Positions 44,101-49,821 of a stretch of 64,000 bases of DNA are shown here, piece after piece. Positions within the stretch are counted from its first letter, which is position 1; every line of letters starts with the position of its first letter. The notes beneath the pieces are model-generated. The model ran no database searches and was not told the DNA's origin. It saw only the letters and a list, made by a program, of their open reading frames with translations. Origin of the DNA: an uncultured Acidimicrobiales bacterium (lineage in GTDB: Bacteria > Actinomycetota > Acidimicrobiia > Acidimicrobiales > SHLQ01); NCBI GenBank assembly GCA_938041035.1, contig CALHYX010000023.1, forward strand, positions 1 to 64,000. Direction: 5' to 3'. A program made the position numbers and the translations under genes.

Positions 44101-46346
44101 TCGTGCCCGCGCCGACCTTCATCAGCGCCAACACCCCGCTGACGATCGCCGATCTCCCGACCGACGCGGCATGCACCGTGGTGGAGGCCGCCGATGAGCG
44201 GTTCACCACCACCTATGCCCCCGCCGACGGTGCCGTCACCGTTGCCACCGATGGGGAAACCGTCGGTATCACCAACACCACCAGCACGGTCGCACTGACC
44301 AAGACCACCGAAATTTCCAGCGCTCACCCGATCGACGAGGACGCCACGTTCGACTGGCAGGTCACCTGCACCGCTGCGGATGAGACGGTGCTGTTCGACG
44401 AGACGGTGTCGTTGACGACGGTCGATGGGACCGCCGCCTGGATCGCCCCCGACACGCCGCTGCTCCCGCCCGGAACCGCGTGTTCGGTGACCGAGCAGCC
44501 CGCGGCCGGCTGGACGGTGAGCGACCGCTCCGGCGGCACGCTCGTCGGCGACGCGTCGGTCGACGTGGTGACCGACGTCGGCACCAACGAGGTCGGCTTT
44601 ACCAACACCCGCGACACCGCCACCCTCACCATCGACAAGGCGTTGGAAGGGGTGCCCGACGACATCGACCTTTCCGGCCTGGCCTTCGACGTGACCGTCA
44701 CCTGCACGGGCTTCTTCGCCGCCGACCCGTACGTCGTCCCCGGACCTCTACGGGTCTCGACCGTCGGCGACATCGTGATCGACGACCTGCCGACCGGCAC
44801 CTCGTGCGCCGTGGTCGAGACGCCCGACCCCCGCTTCGCCCCGGTGTACGAACCGGCCGACGGTGCGGTCCTGATCGCCGACGACCCGGATCCCGCCGAC
44901 GGCGAAGCCCCCGGCAACCGCGTATCGATCACGAACCGAACCGGCACCTTCGTGCTGGTGAAGGCAACCGCGGCCGACTCGAGCTTCCCGCTGGATCTCA
45001 CCGGCACGTTCACCTTCGCCGTCACGTGTGACGACGACACCAACGGCACCTACACCGTGGACACCGACTCGATCGGTCCCGACGGCGTGTACGGCTCGAT
45101 CGACTGGGCCGACACCGGTCTGCACCCCGCGGGCACCGTGTGCCAGATCACCGAGATCGACGTGCCCGACGGATGGACGTTGACCTCGGAGCCGACGGTC
45201 ACCGTCACCCTCGACCCGCTGCCGTCGAGCGCCACGTTCGTCAACGACCGCAACGTCGCCGACCTCGTCGTGGCCAAGAAAATCGTGGGTGCGCCCGCAA
45301 CCGCGGTCCTCGACGACGAGTTGTTCGTTATCGCGGTCGAATGCACCGGCGACTTCATCGGTGGTTCCTTCACCCTTCCCGGGCCTGTCGTTACGAGCGT
45401 GAACGACCCGCTGGTGGTCTCCGGGCTGCCGACCGGCGCCGATTGCTCGGTGGCGGAGGCCGAGGACGGCCGGTTCACCGCCGCCTATGAGCCGGCGCCC
45501 CGCGCCGCGGTGGGCGACGAGGGAGCAACGGTCACCGTGGTGAACCGCACGGCCACCCTCGCGATCACCAAGAACACCGAGATCGACACGACCCATCCGG
45601 CCACCCCGGTGGGCGTGTTCACCTTTGCCGTGGAGTGCACCAACGGGTTCTCGACCACCGTCGAGGTCGATGTGGACACCGCCGCCACCTCCGGGGGTAC
45701 CGCCGCGGTCGGCTACCCGACCCTGCCGTTGCTCGCCGACGGCACGACCTGTGTCGTGACCGAAGCCGACGCCGGCGAACACTGGGCACGCATCGGCTCC
45801 GCCGCCCGCTCGACGGTGGTGACCACCGACGAGACCGGCTCCGCCGAACCCGCCGATGTTTCGTTCACCAACGTGCGCCAGACCGAGGACCTGGTCGTCA
45901 CCAAGTCGCTGTCGGGCGTGCCGACGTCGTTCGCCAACGAGTCCTTCGAGATCGAGATCCGCTGCGGTGGCGACTTCGCTTCGGCCACCGGGACCGGCTA
46001 CGTCGTGCCCGGTCCGCTGCGGATCTCGGCCGGCCAACCGGTGACGGTGGCGGACCTGCCGACCGGGTCGACCTGCACGGTGAACGAGCTGGCCGCGACC
46101 GACTTCACCGCCAGCTACGCGCCCGCGGGCGGTCAGGTGACCATCGGCGAACAGAACGTGGTCGCGGTCACCAACACCTACACCGGCACGTTGGGCGACG
46201 GGCTCGGCCAACGGCCCACCAGCGGTGGCCCACTGGCCTTCTCCGGCGCGAGCACGATGGCGATCGTGATGGTCGGCCTGTTCCTGTTCGCCCTCGGCGG
46301 CGCACTCCTCGTCACCTCCCGCCGCCGGGCCGGTGACACGCGGTAG
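35154..46346 (+). CDS. Giant surface protein with 31 tandem DUF5979-like domains
   Basis: A 3,730-residue exported protein. A signal peptide (hydrophobic core at residues 42-60, cleavage near 66) is followed by a beta-propeller-like region (about 70-320, repeats such as YDPTNDYVYGVG and YNPLDGYLYQI) and a DUF11-type domain (about 320-470). Then come 31 domains of about 100 residues in two alternating types. Type A reads TGDLTITKVLDGVP...VTCTGDF...GAVCSVVEAADARF...VTNATG; type B ends GTSCEVTEQ...GW...FTNTRD. Every domain keeps one Lys, two Cys, one Glu and one Asn at matching places, as in CnaB folds that form Lys-Asn isopeptide bonds. The C-terminus is LAFSGA, a hydrophobic helix and RRR, a sortase LAxTG-like anchor. 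It is probably a long adhesive or stalk-like fibre. Confidence 0.88.
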   Translation: MTMAISPTGAAEGAIQPSPTPTLHHAPALSPPLPRRSRSARAVVVLVAISLLAVLTTLAAEPVEATHGGEHPTWNCDGTPILMRGGRFYLIVPDPAVPGNLTVQAIPGTSGIYNSTAYDPTNDYVYGVGRPGGIPTIRAYDANGGIVFQTAIQAPYPVTASQYAGTVLGDGRYIIHSVGNGSGTRGWYNGARYNLWSVDPLTGVSVHIAATPVNFADFSYNPLDGYLYQIVNRRLYKVDPNTGAITTSNLPGAFPNGGFGSSWFDAAGFLYSFRNNPGDIFKVDVNDPNVWSEVGEVGADGGTDGSSCVSQIDLKKDVVDAAGDPVVLSDRVYAPGDTVTYAFTVINNGLPTQGLTVTLCDVLPADGRSYSGTWSSTDPDATITSGGAAGDTDVCFEVDADSSLWTDPASPGATPVVVTVDVVLGPDMAPGEYENQATLDYDQDGVVDVLSDDPGDGSQPRDPTTIQVTGGFTVTKTVEGHPDGPTTDSFTVTIACTTVGGAALSVPASAIVNTATGSPWPDAGVNTFTITDGQSVSVRDLPAGATCTATETVPAAYAVTPTSSDGTVTAAGGSVVIDEPQADEIVTLTNATGSFRLRKITTSGSPLPLELDGAFEFRVVCDNGLDQVYSVTTSGGSVTATYPDLPLLPDGTSCSVTEQVPAGWSVTSTNPQNVAIAADTAPGISFTNERRLADLTISKAIIGLPGTADPTTFAFDVSVSCTGAFDPNPYVVPGVLQVRTNAPLVVPDLPVGAACTVTEAPVGGFVATYSPAQTVTIDEAGSSVQITNSTGSLIVQKNTEVSSGLPVDPVASFDFTIDCVDGDGDAVFSDTLSLVTDSLTPTGAVGGISFGDLPLLPAGAICTITELPAAGWTRTQPADTDQVVLAITADDPEPTAQFTNERDLADFSVTKVIAGAPPEFVLGAEPFTVDVTCTGGFAPDPYVTTETVTPNTPLVIAGVPTGATCSVVEAADARFITSYAPAAGDLVDDDGGAVEITNTTSTLSLTKIVTTSGALPVDTDASFDFAIVCTAPDATVLFDDTVTVTTSGDSGTAAAADLPLVAPGSTCVVTEQGPPAGWTITDRSGGTNVGADAVSAVTAAGTNPVEFTNERDVADLTITKDVVGLPVTPDVADDVFSLTVTCTGDFAGGTYSVPGPLTVSETAPLVVADLPVGAVCTVVETPDARFATTYDPQAAITIAAAGSSVEIINETTSFSITKTTSVAAGVAPDATFTFTVTCASPDGTPLFDGPASITTSGGTGTWESPDAPLLPAGSTCSIVEGATASWSPIGATTVDITTASDSIVDAAFVNERDVADLTITKTILGVEPPVNFDDEAFTVNITCVGEFASSPLVLIGETVTVNTPLVIPDLPTGAVCSIDEDFDSRFQTLYSPDIGDGSAARVTIGSAGATAGITNSGGQLAVRKDTTVTSAHPVDLFADFDYRIDCGAVLDDTYSLTVDALAGGQGVGGITYTELPVLPAGTVCTVTETVPAGWTLTTPNAVSITVGPDAVATASFVNDRDTGDLTITKVLDGVPAGIDLSAEAFTIDISCTGGFTVDPYVMADQTITAAAPLVIEDLPVGAVCSVVEDADPRFSTTISAPVTIDADGESVTVTNSTSAVAITKTTIGATTHPIDLDATFDFDIDCGDLVDLSVQVTTVAQSGVWDAPATALVPPGTGCDITETAAPAGWTNTGAATQTVTTDSAGVVTAAFVNERQTATLDITKTITGAPIDLSDEPFTVTVTCTGGFTTPTLVLGPFVVTENAPIAIPDLPVGTSCVADETVDPRFLPSYAPDDATAVLPVEGAEIGIENRTGTLTITKEVTVAGSQPIDMTADFVIDLVCTDGTDLTVTLSVVDGVAASTTYPELPLLPDGTACTATETVPAGWTLTTPNAVEVVIASGDDPTITFVNDRDTGDLSITKTVLGAPTGLDPDGLTFSIDITCVGDFDTSPLEFPNTPIDTSGAVVIPDLPTDAVCSVTEDPDTRFAATYTPDVGDGTAAQVVIDTDGEDVAIVNATGEVMIVKNTQVESPHPVDVTGDFDFLVDCGAAYSGTHTVSAGTVTSPTTATGFLRYSDIPALPNGASCTVTEQGPPAGWTVVEPGSVDLTVDSTGVAVATFTNTRSTGDLTVTKVLDGVPDGVDLDDVLFEVTVTCEGDFDASPYVVPGPLFVSVNTPLVVEDVPTGAVCSVVEAPDARFATSYSADVTIDADGGELVVTNATGSLSISKVTVFSSVHPVDEDATFTWQVTCTSPDDSVLFDEAVVLTTVDGVAAWAAPDAPLLPPGTSCEVTEQATTGWSVTSDNPQTVVIDSAGVLDTAFTNTRDTGDLTVTKVLEGVPDGVDFDDVLFEVTVTCAGDFDASPYVVPGPLYTSVNNPLVVPDLPTGADCTIAETIDPRFAATYPDTDQAIIDTDGETRSITNATGEIVVAKETVAPTTHPIDATGAFDFRVDCGAAFDEVVTVDVDLPTATGATGFLTYDDLPLLPNGTDCTVTEQDPGPQWILTSAPTVDLTVSSAAPQTASFTNERVVGPIEITKTLDGVPDGVDLDDELFEVTVTCTGGFTADPYVVPGPTFISANTPLAIADLPTGAVCSVVEAADARFTTSYAPADGAVTVDADGETVGVTNATGSLSISKATAFSSVHPVDEDATFTWQVTCTAPDDSVLFDEAVVLTTVDGVAGWAAPDAPLLPPGTSCEVTEQATTGWSVTSDNPQTVVIDSAGVLDATFTNTRDTGDLTVTKTLDGVPDDVDFDDVLFEVTVTCTGDFDASPYVVPGPLYTSVNNPLVVPDLPTGAGCTIAETPDGRFATTYTPDDGSGTAAAATIDTDGENVGILNATGSVIIAKETVAPTTHPIDATGTFSFLLDCGAVHSQVYDVDIDLPTTTGAVGFLTYAELPFLPNGTDCAVTEQDPGPQWTLTTAPTVDLTVDSAAPQTASFTNERVVGPIEITKTLDGVPAAVDLSDALFEVTVTCDGDFAPSPYVVPAPTFISANTPLTIADLPTDAACTVVEAADERFTTTYAPADGAVTVATDGETVGITNTTSTVALTKTTEISSAHPIDEDATFDWQVTCTAADETVLFDETVSLTTVDGTAAWIAPDTPLLPPGTACSVTEQPAAGWTVSDRSGGTLVGDASVDVVTDVGTNEVGFTNTRDTATLTIDKALEGVPDDIDLSGLAFDVTVTCTGFFAADPYVVPGPLRVSTVGDIVIDDLPTGTSCAVVETPDPRFAPVYEPADGAVLIADDPDPADGEAPGNRVSITNRTGTFVLVKATAADSSFPLDLTGTFTFAVTCDDDTNGTYTVDTDSIGPDGVYGSIDWADTGLHPAGTVCQITEIDVPDGWTLTSEPTVTVTLDPLPSSATFVNDRNVADLVVAKKIVGAPATAVLDDELFVIAVECTGDFIGGSFTLPGPVVTSVNDPLVVSGLPTGADCSVAEAEDGRFTAAYEPAPRAAVGDEGATVTVVNRTATLAITKNTEIDTTHPATPVGVFTFAVECTNGFSTTVEVDVDTAATSGGTAAVGYPTLPLLADGTTCVVTEADAGEHWARIGSAARSTVVTTDETGSAEPADVSFTNVRQTEDLVVTKSLSGVPTSFANESFEIEIRCGGDFASATGTGYVVPGPLRISAGQPVTVADLPTGSTCTVNELAATDFTASYAPAGGQVTIGEQNVVAVTNTYTGTLGDGLGQRPTSGGPLAFSGASTMAIVMVGLFLFALGGALLVTSRRRAGDTR
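41802..43330 (+). repeat. Recent 1.22-kb duplication inside the giant gene
   Basis: The four-domain block from about 41.80 kb is repeated 1,224 bp downstream (gtgacgaatgcgacgggttcg at 41802 and again at 43026). For about 310 bp the two copies are almost identical. Those stretches also use many T/G-ending codons (ttg, gtg, gat, tcg), unlike the C-ending codons of the other repeats. The following domains (VAPTTHPIDATG, VGPIEITKTLDGVP) are also duplicated, with an 18-bp length difference. This marks the youngest expansion of the array. Confidence 0.8.
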
Positions 46347-46647
46347 ACGGCAATACGGGGTAGGGAAGGGGTTGCCCGGCCGGCAGCTGCGCCAAAAATG
46401 GCGCTAGCCGGGTACCGTCCGCCAAGAGGTACCCGGCTGCGCATGCTCCGAGGTGTCTCCGGAGGGGGAGGACACACCTGGAGTCGGGTCCGCCGCCCGA
46501 TCTGGTGACTTCGGCGAGCTCCGTTGCCCGCCTTGGTGTGAACACCCTCGCAGCGATCCACCGGTGCTTCCGTGGCCGTCGACACGCAACGAGTGTGTGC
46601 AGCACATCGATCGGCAAGACCCAGCGATCGGGAAAGCCTCAAATCGC
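46347..46647. other. Gene-free stretch after the giant gene
   Basis: No convincing coding frame is seen here. The stretch holds the hairpin at 46406-46438 and, at about 46450-46477, a second weaker inverted repeat, ggtgtc with gacacacc. The rest is unremarkable GC-rich spacer before the nitrobindin-like gene ends at 46648. Confidence 0.6.
46406..46438 (+). terminator. Hairpin terminator candidate after the giant gene
   Basis: Perfect 11-bp arms (agccgggtacc at 46406-46416 and ggtacccggct at 46428-46438) enclose an 11-nt loop, 60 bp past the stop of the surface protein gene. No T-run follows, as is common for GC-rich actinobacterial terminators. Confidence 0.55.
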
Positions 46648-47175
46648 TCAGGACCGGCGGAGCTCACCGTGGAGGTGGTGGGTGAGCGGTTCGCCGACCG
46701 CCGCCATGGCGATGTCGTAGGTGAGCGCATCGCCGACAAACCGGTACTCGCGCACCACATCGGTGACCGATTTGGCGGTCGCCGTCGTCGTCACGGCACC
46801 GCGGGCAAAACGAATCGTGAACCCGGCGTCGTCCGCGCCATCGCGGGCGACCGTGCCCTCGTCATACATCTCGACGATGCCCGACGGTTGCACCAGCACC
46901 AACTCGAGCCGGTCGAGGCCGACGGGGCGCAGATACCCGGCCTCGGCGTGCAGCGGTTCGGGCGGGCCGTCGCCGGCTCGGCGGGTCTTCTGTGACCAGC
47001 TCAGAAAGGGCTTGCCGACGTGGCCGATGGTGAGTTCCTCGCCGTAGTCGAACGGCGGAATCGTCGGGTACTCGCCGTGCCCGGGTCCGGTCCAGACCCC
47101 GAGCAGCGAAGCCAGATGGGCGAGGTCGGGGTGCAGCGGCGGGTGCGGTGACGGTTGCGGTGACGGGATGGCCAT
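46648..47175 (-). CDS. Nitrobindin-like heme-binding FABP family protein
   Basis: A 175-residue beta-barrel protein of the nitrobindin (DUF1794/THAP4-like) family: LASLLGVWTGPGHGEYPTIP opens the barrel, with FDYGEEL, LSWSQKTRR, AEAGYLRP, VELVL-type strands, IVEMYDEGTV and the terminal HHLHGELRR containing the expected heme-ligating histidine. Bacterial members bind ferric heme and isomerise peroxynitrite to nitrate. The ATG at 47175 (MAIPSPQPSP) was chosen over a start eight codons earlier. The gene sits 27 bp downstream of tRNA-Pro on the same strand. Confidence 0.85.
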   Translation of the reverse strand: MAIPSPQPSPHPPLHPDLAHLASLLGVWTGPGHGEYPTIPPFDYGEELTIGHVGKPFLSWSQKTRRAGDGPPEPLHAEAGYLRPVGLDRLELVLVQPSGIVEMYDEGTVARDGADDAGFTIRFARGAVTTTATAKSVTDVVREYRFVGDALTYDIAMAAVGEPLTHHLHGELRRS

Positions 47176-47201
47176 GGCCCGCACGCTAGGCGAAAGCATT
47201 C

Positions 47202-47278
47202 TGGTCGGGACGGGGAGATTTGAACTCCCGACCCCCTGCTCCCAAAGCAGGTGCGCTACCGAGCTGCGCCACGTCCCG
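47202..47278 (-). tRNA. tRNA-Pro (anticodon TGG)
   Basis: A full cloverleaf reads on the minus strand from 47278: acceptor CGGGACG pairs with CGTCCCG, the D-arm contains AGCTCGGTAGCGC, the anticodon stem CCTGC/GCAGG encloses TTTGGGA with anticodon TGG, and the T-arm is GGGAGTTCAAATCTCCC. The discriminator A and an encoded CCA end the gene. It reads the proline codons CCA and, by wobble, CCG. Confidence 0.95.
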
Positions 47279-47440
47279 TTGATTCACGTGTGTCCAGGAG
47301 CAGGGTAACCACATCGCGTCGCAACCACCTCGGATTTCTCGCCGCGCGCGATGGGAGGTAGCGCCGCCCAACCCGTACTCTGGCCCTTCGCGCCCTTTTT
47401 CGGCGCTCTCCCCCCGCTACCCGAGGTACCACGAGCAAAC

Positions 47441-48787
47441 ATGTCCGCTTCACGACGATCGTTTCTTCAAGGCGGTGCGGCCGCCGCAGCCGGGTTCGGG
47501 CTGGGCCAGCAGCAACCCGTCGACCAGGAGCCCTCGACCGCCGTGCCCGGCCCGAGCGATAAGCGGTTTCGCGATGTGTTGTTCGTGGCCACCGGTGGCT
47601 CCGATGACAACGACGGCCTCACGTGGGCGTCGGCGAAACGCACCGTCGCCGGCGCCGTGAACGCGCTGCCGACCAAGGAGTCGACCGGCTCTTTCGGCGG
47701 AGGCGAGCACCACTTTGGCACCGTGTACGTCGGTGCCGGACAGTTCATCGAGGAAGACCTGCCCATCGAGCTCAACGCCGCCATCTCCATCATCGGCGCC
47801 GGCGGGTCGGCCTGGTACGCCGGCGGTACCGAGATCCGGATGGGGTCCGACAACCACCTGTTCTCCTACGACACCGACGTGTACGACGAGTTCGCCATGG
47901 GCGTTCGGCTGTCGAACCTCGGCCTCAACGGCGAACCGGTCGAGGGCCCCTACGACCTGATCCGCATTCGCAACGGCGGGTACAACACCTTTTTCGAGAA
48001 CCTCTGGCTGCGCCACGCCCCGCGCCACGGCATCTTCATCGAACGCAATGCGCTGAGCCTCTACCTGTACAACGTGAACCTCGCCAACAGCCGTAGCGAA
48101 GAGGCGGCGGTGCTGGTGAACGTCGGCGACTCGCCCGACGGCCTCGAGTTGGGCGGCGGCGGTTCGGTGTCGAACCTGGCCTGGTATGGAGGTCAGTTCG
48201 ACGAGACCCGCGGCACGGCCAACATCAAAGTGGTCAACCGCAGCACGTCGCTCGGCCAGTCGATCGTGCTGATGGGGCTGAAGTCGGAGAATCACGCCAA
48301 CAACTCCGGCGGCGACTTCCGGAGCTTCGTGCGTTACGAGAGCGAGCCGCAGCTCACCGAGGCGAACCGCGCGTTCGGGCACGCGGTGTTCTTCACCATC
48401 TCGGGCATGAACGCGGTGACCTCGCCCGGGCAGGACGAGCCGGTGGTGCACGAATCGGGCCAGGGTCGACCGGGCGTGTTCTGCCTCCAGGGCATCAACG
48501 CTCCGCTCGGTCACACCAAGGCGTTCATCTCCGAGATCACCGGCCAGGAATCGCTCACCGCGGGGGTCGGGTTCGGTGTGTTCGGCGACACCACCAACCC
48601 GCGTTCGGACTACCGCCCGGCGATCGAGACCGGCGGCGCCGCCATCTTCAGCGGCCAGGGGTCACCCGAGCTGACCCGCGCCGCGCCCATCGGTTCGCTG
48701 TATCTGCAGACCGACGGCGGGCCCGGCGCCACCATGTGGGTGAAGGAGTCGGGCGAGGGCACCAACGAGGGCTGGGTCCCGAAGTAG
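47441..48787 (+). CDS. Tat-exported right-handed beta-helix protein
   Basis: This 448-residue protein starts with a twin-arginine signal (SRRSFLQGGAAAAAGFGLG). After a short linker, FRDVLFVATGGSDDNDGLTW is the calcium-site-like start of a pectate-lyase-type fold, and the body (residues 70-370) shows parallel beta-helix repeats rich in Asn and Gly (GGYNTFFENLWLRHAPRHGIFIERNA, LYLYNVNLANS). Such proteins bind or cleave polysaccharides. The C-terminal segment GSLYLQTDGGPGATMWVKES resembles phage tail-fibre and exported glycan-binding tips. No catalytic set is clear, so activity is not assigned. The start at 47441 is the only one that puts the signal at the N-terminus. Confidence 0.8.
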   Translation: MSASRRSFLQGGAAAAAGFGLGQQQPVDQEPSTAVPGPSDKRFRDVLFVATGGSDDNDGLTWASAKRTVAGAVNALPTKESTGSFGGGEHHFGTVYVGAGQFIEEDLPIELNAAISIIGAGGSAWYAGGTEIRMGSDNHLFSYDTDVYDEFAMGVRLSNLGLNGEPVEGPYDLIRIRNGGYNTFFENLWLRHAPRHGIFIERNALSLYLYNVNLANSRSEEAAVLVNVGDSPDGLELGGGGSVSNLAWYGGQFDETRGTANIKVVNRSTSLGQSIVLMGLKSENHANNSGGDFRSFVRYESEPQLTEANRAFGHAVFFTISGMNAVTSPGQDEPVVHESGQGRPGVFCLQGINAPLGHTKAFISEITGQESLTAGVGFGVFGDTTNPRSDYRPAIETGGAAIFSGQGSPELTRAAPIGSLYLQTDGGPGATMWVKESGEGTNEGWVPK

Positions 48788-48788
48788 T

Positions 48789-49715
48789 TCAGGTCCCGGC
48801 GAGCCGTTCGACGATCTGGGCCATGCCGTCGATGTCGTCGCCCTGGAGCACGGGGTAGTTGAAGCCCCATCGCTCCCGCCGTTCCTGCAGGGTTTCGACG
48901 ATCTGGTCGACCGTGCCGAGCAGCAGTGCCGGTACATCGAGGATGGTTTCAGCGGGCATGGAGAACAGTTCGGCCATCAGGGCCACGGCACCATCGCGGT
49001 CGTCGGTGATGGTCAGGTTCATCGTCAGCGACGACAACTCGATGTCGGCGAAGCGGTCGCCGGCGGCGGCCTTCACCCACTCGAGTTTCTGGTCGTAGGC
49101 CTCCGGGGCCGAGTCGGCGATGGCGTCGACGCCGACCTCCCCGGCCCGCAGGTTCGCGGTGATACCGACGATGTCGGCGTGGCGGGCCGCCACGCCGAGC
49201 ATGCGCTCGCCGCCGCCGCCGATGAGCAGCGGCAGGGGTCGGGTCGGCTTCGGCAGCCCGTCGTACTCGGCGAAGGTGTAGTGCTCGCCGCTGAAGCTGA
49301 AGGGTTCGGATCCCATCAGGCCGCGCAGGCACTCGATGCTCTCGACCAGGCGCTCGATGCGGACGCCCGGGCGGTCGTAGTCGATGCCGGCCGCTTCATA
49401 GTCCGTGCGCATCCAGCCCGCGCCGACGCCGAGTTCGACCCGGCCGTTCGACAACACGTCGAGCGTCGCCATCTCCTTGGCGAGGATGACGGGGTGCCGG
49501 TAGTCGTTGCCGAACACGAGGGCGCCGACCTTCAGATCGGTGGTCACCGCGGCGGCGGTCGCCAGGGCGGCGATCGGTGCGAGTTGTTCGCTGAAGTGGT
49601 CCGGGGTGAACAAGGTGTCGAACCCGGCATCCTCGGTCCGCTTGGCCGTGTCGGCCCAGGTCATGCCCGGGAGCGCGCCCTGACGCTGGAGGCCGAAACG
49701 GAAGGGGTGAGCCAT
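48789..49715 (-). CDS. F420-dependent LLM-class oxidoreductase (TIGR03621-like)
   Basis: A 308-residue TIM-barrel enzyme of the luciferase-like family: FRFGLQRQGALPGMTWADTA, EDAGFDTLFTPDHF, KVGALVFGNDYRHPVILAKE, GRVELGVGAGWMRTDYEAAG and LPLLIGGGGERMLGVAARHA. In actinobacteria these usually use cofactor F420. The ATG at 49715 has AGGAG five bases upstream. The substrate is unknown. It is convergent with the beta-helix gene, with one base between the stops. Confidence 0.88.
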   Translation of the reverse strand: MAHPFRFGLQRQGALPGMTWADTAKRTEDAGFDTLFTPDHFSEQLAPIAALATAAAVTTDLKVGALVFGNDYRHPVILAKEMATLDVLSNGRVELGVGAGWMRTDYEAAGIDYDRPGVRIERLVESIECLRGLMGSEPFSFSGEHYTFAEYDGLPKPTRPLPLLIGGGGERMLGVAARHADIVGITANLRAGEVGVDAIADSAPEAYDQKLEWVKAAAGDRFADIELSSLTMNLTITDDRDGAVALMAELFSMPAETILDVPALLLGTVDQIVETLQERRERWGFNYPVLQGDDIDGMAQIVERLAGT

Positions 49716-49821
49716 GGGAACTCCTGATCTGGGCGGCGAATGCGCCGACCTTAGGCGCAATAGGCAGCGCGGGGAATCGGGCGAATCGGGATTGGGAGGG
49801 TCGGGACATTAGCCTGAGCCC

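Noticed and set aside
40764-44327. A 1,187-codon open frame on the minus strand inside the giant gene
   Set aside because: It mirrors the repeats of the plus-strand gene, has no start context, and its composition (RRRHRTHRP-like) is that of an antisense shadow.
36541-46160. CRISPR-like or satellite repeat array
   Set aside because: The repeats are coding, about 300 bp each, in frame and diverged; there are no short identical repeats with spacers.
47202-47278. A possible tRNA-Sec supporting the selenoprotein
   Set aside because: The cloverleaf has a normal 7-bp acceptor stem and the anticodon TGG, so it is tRNA-Pro.
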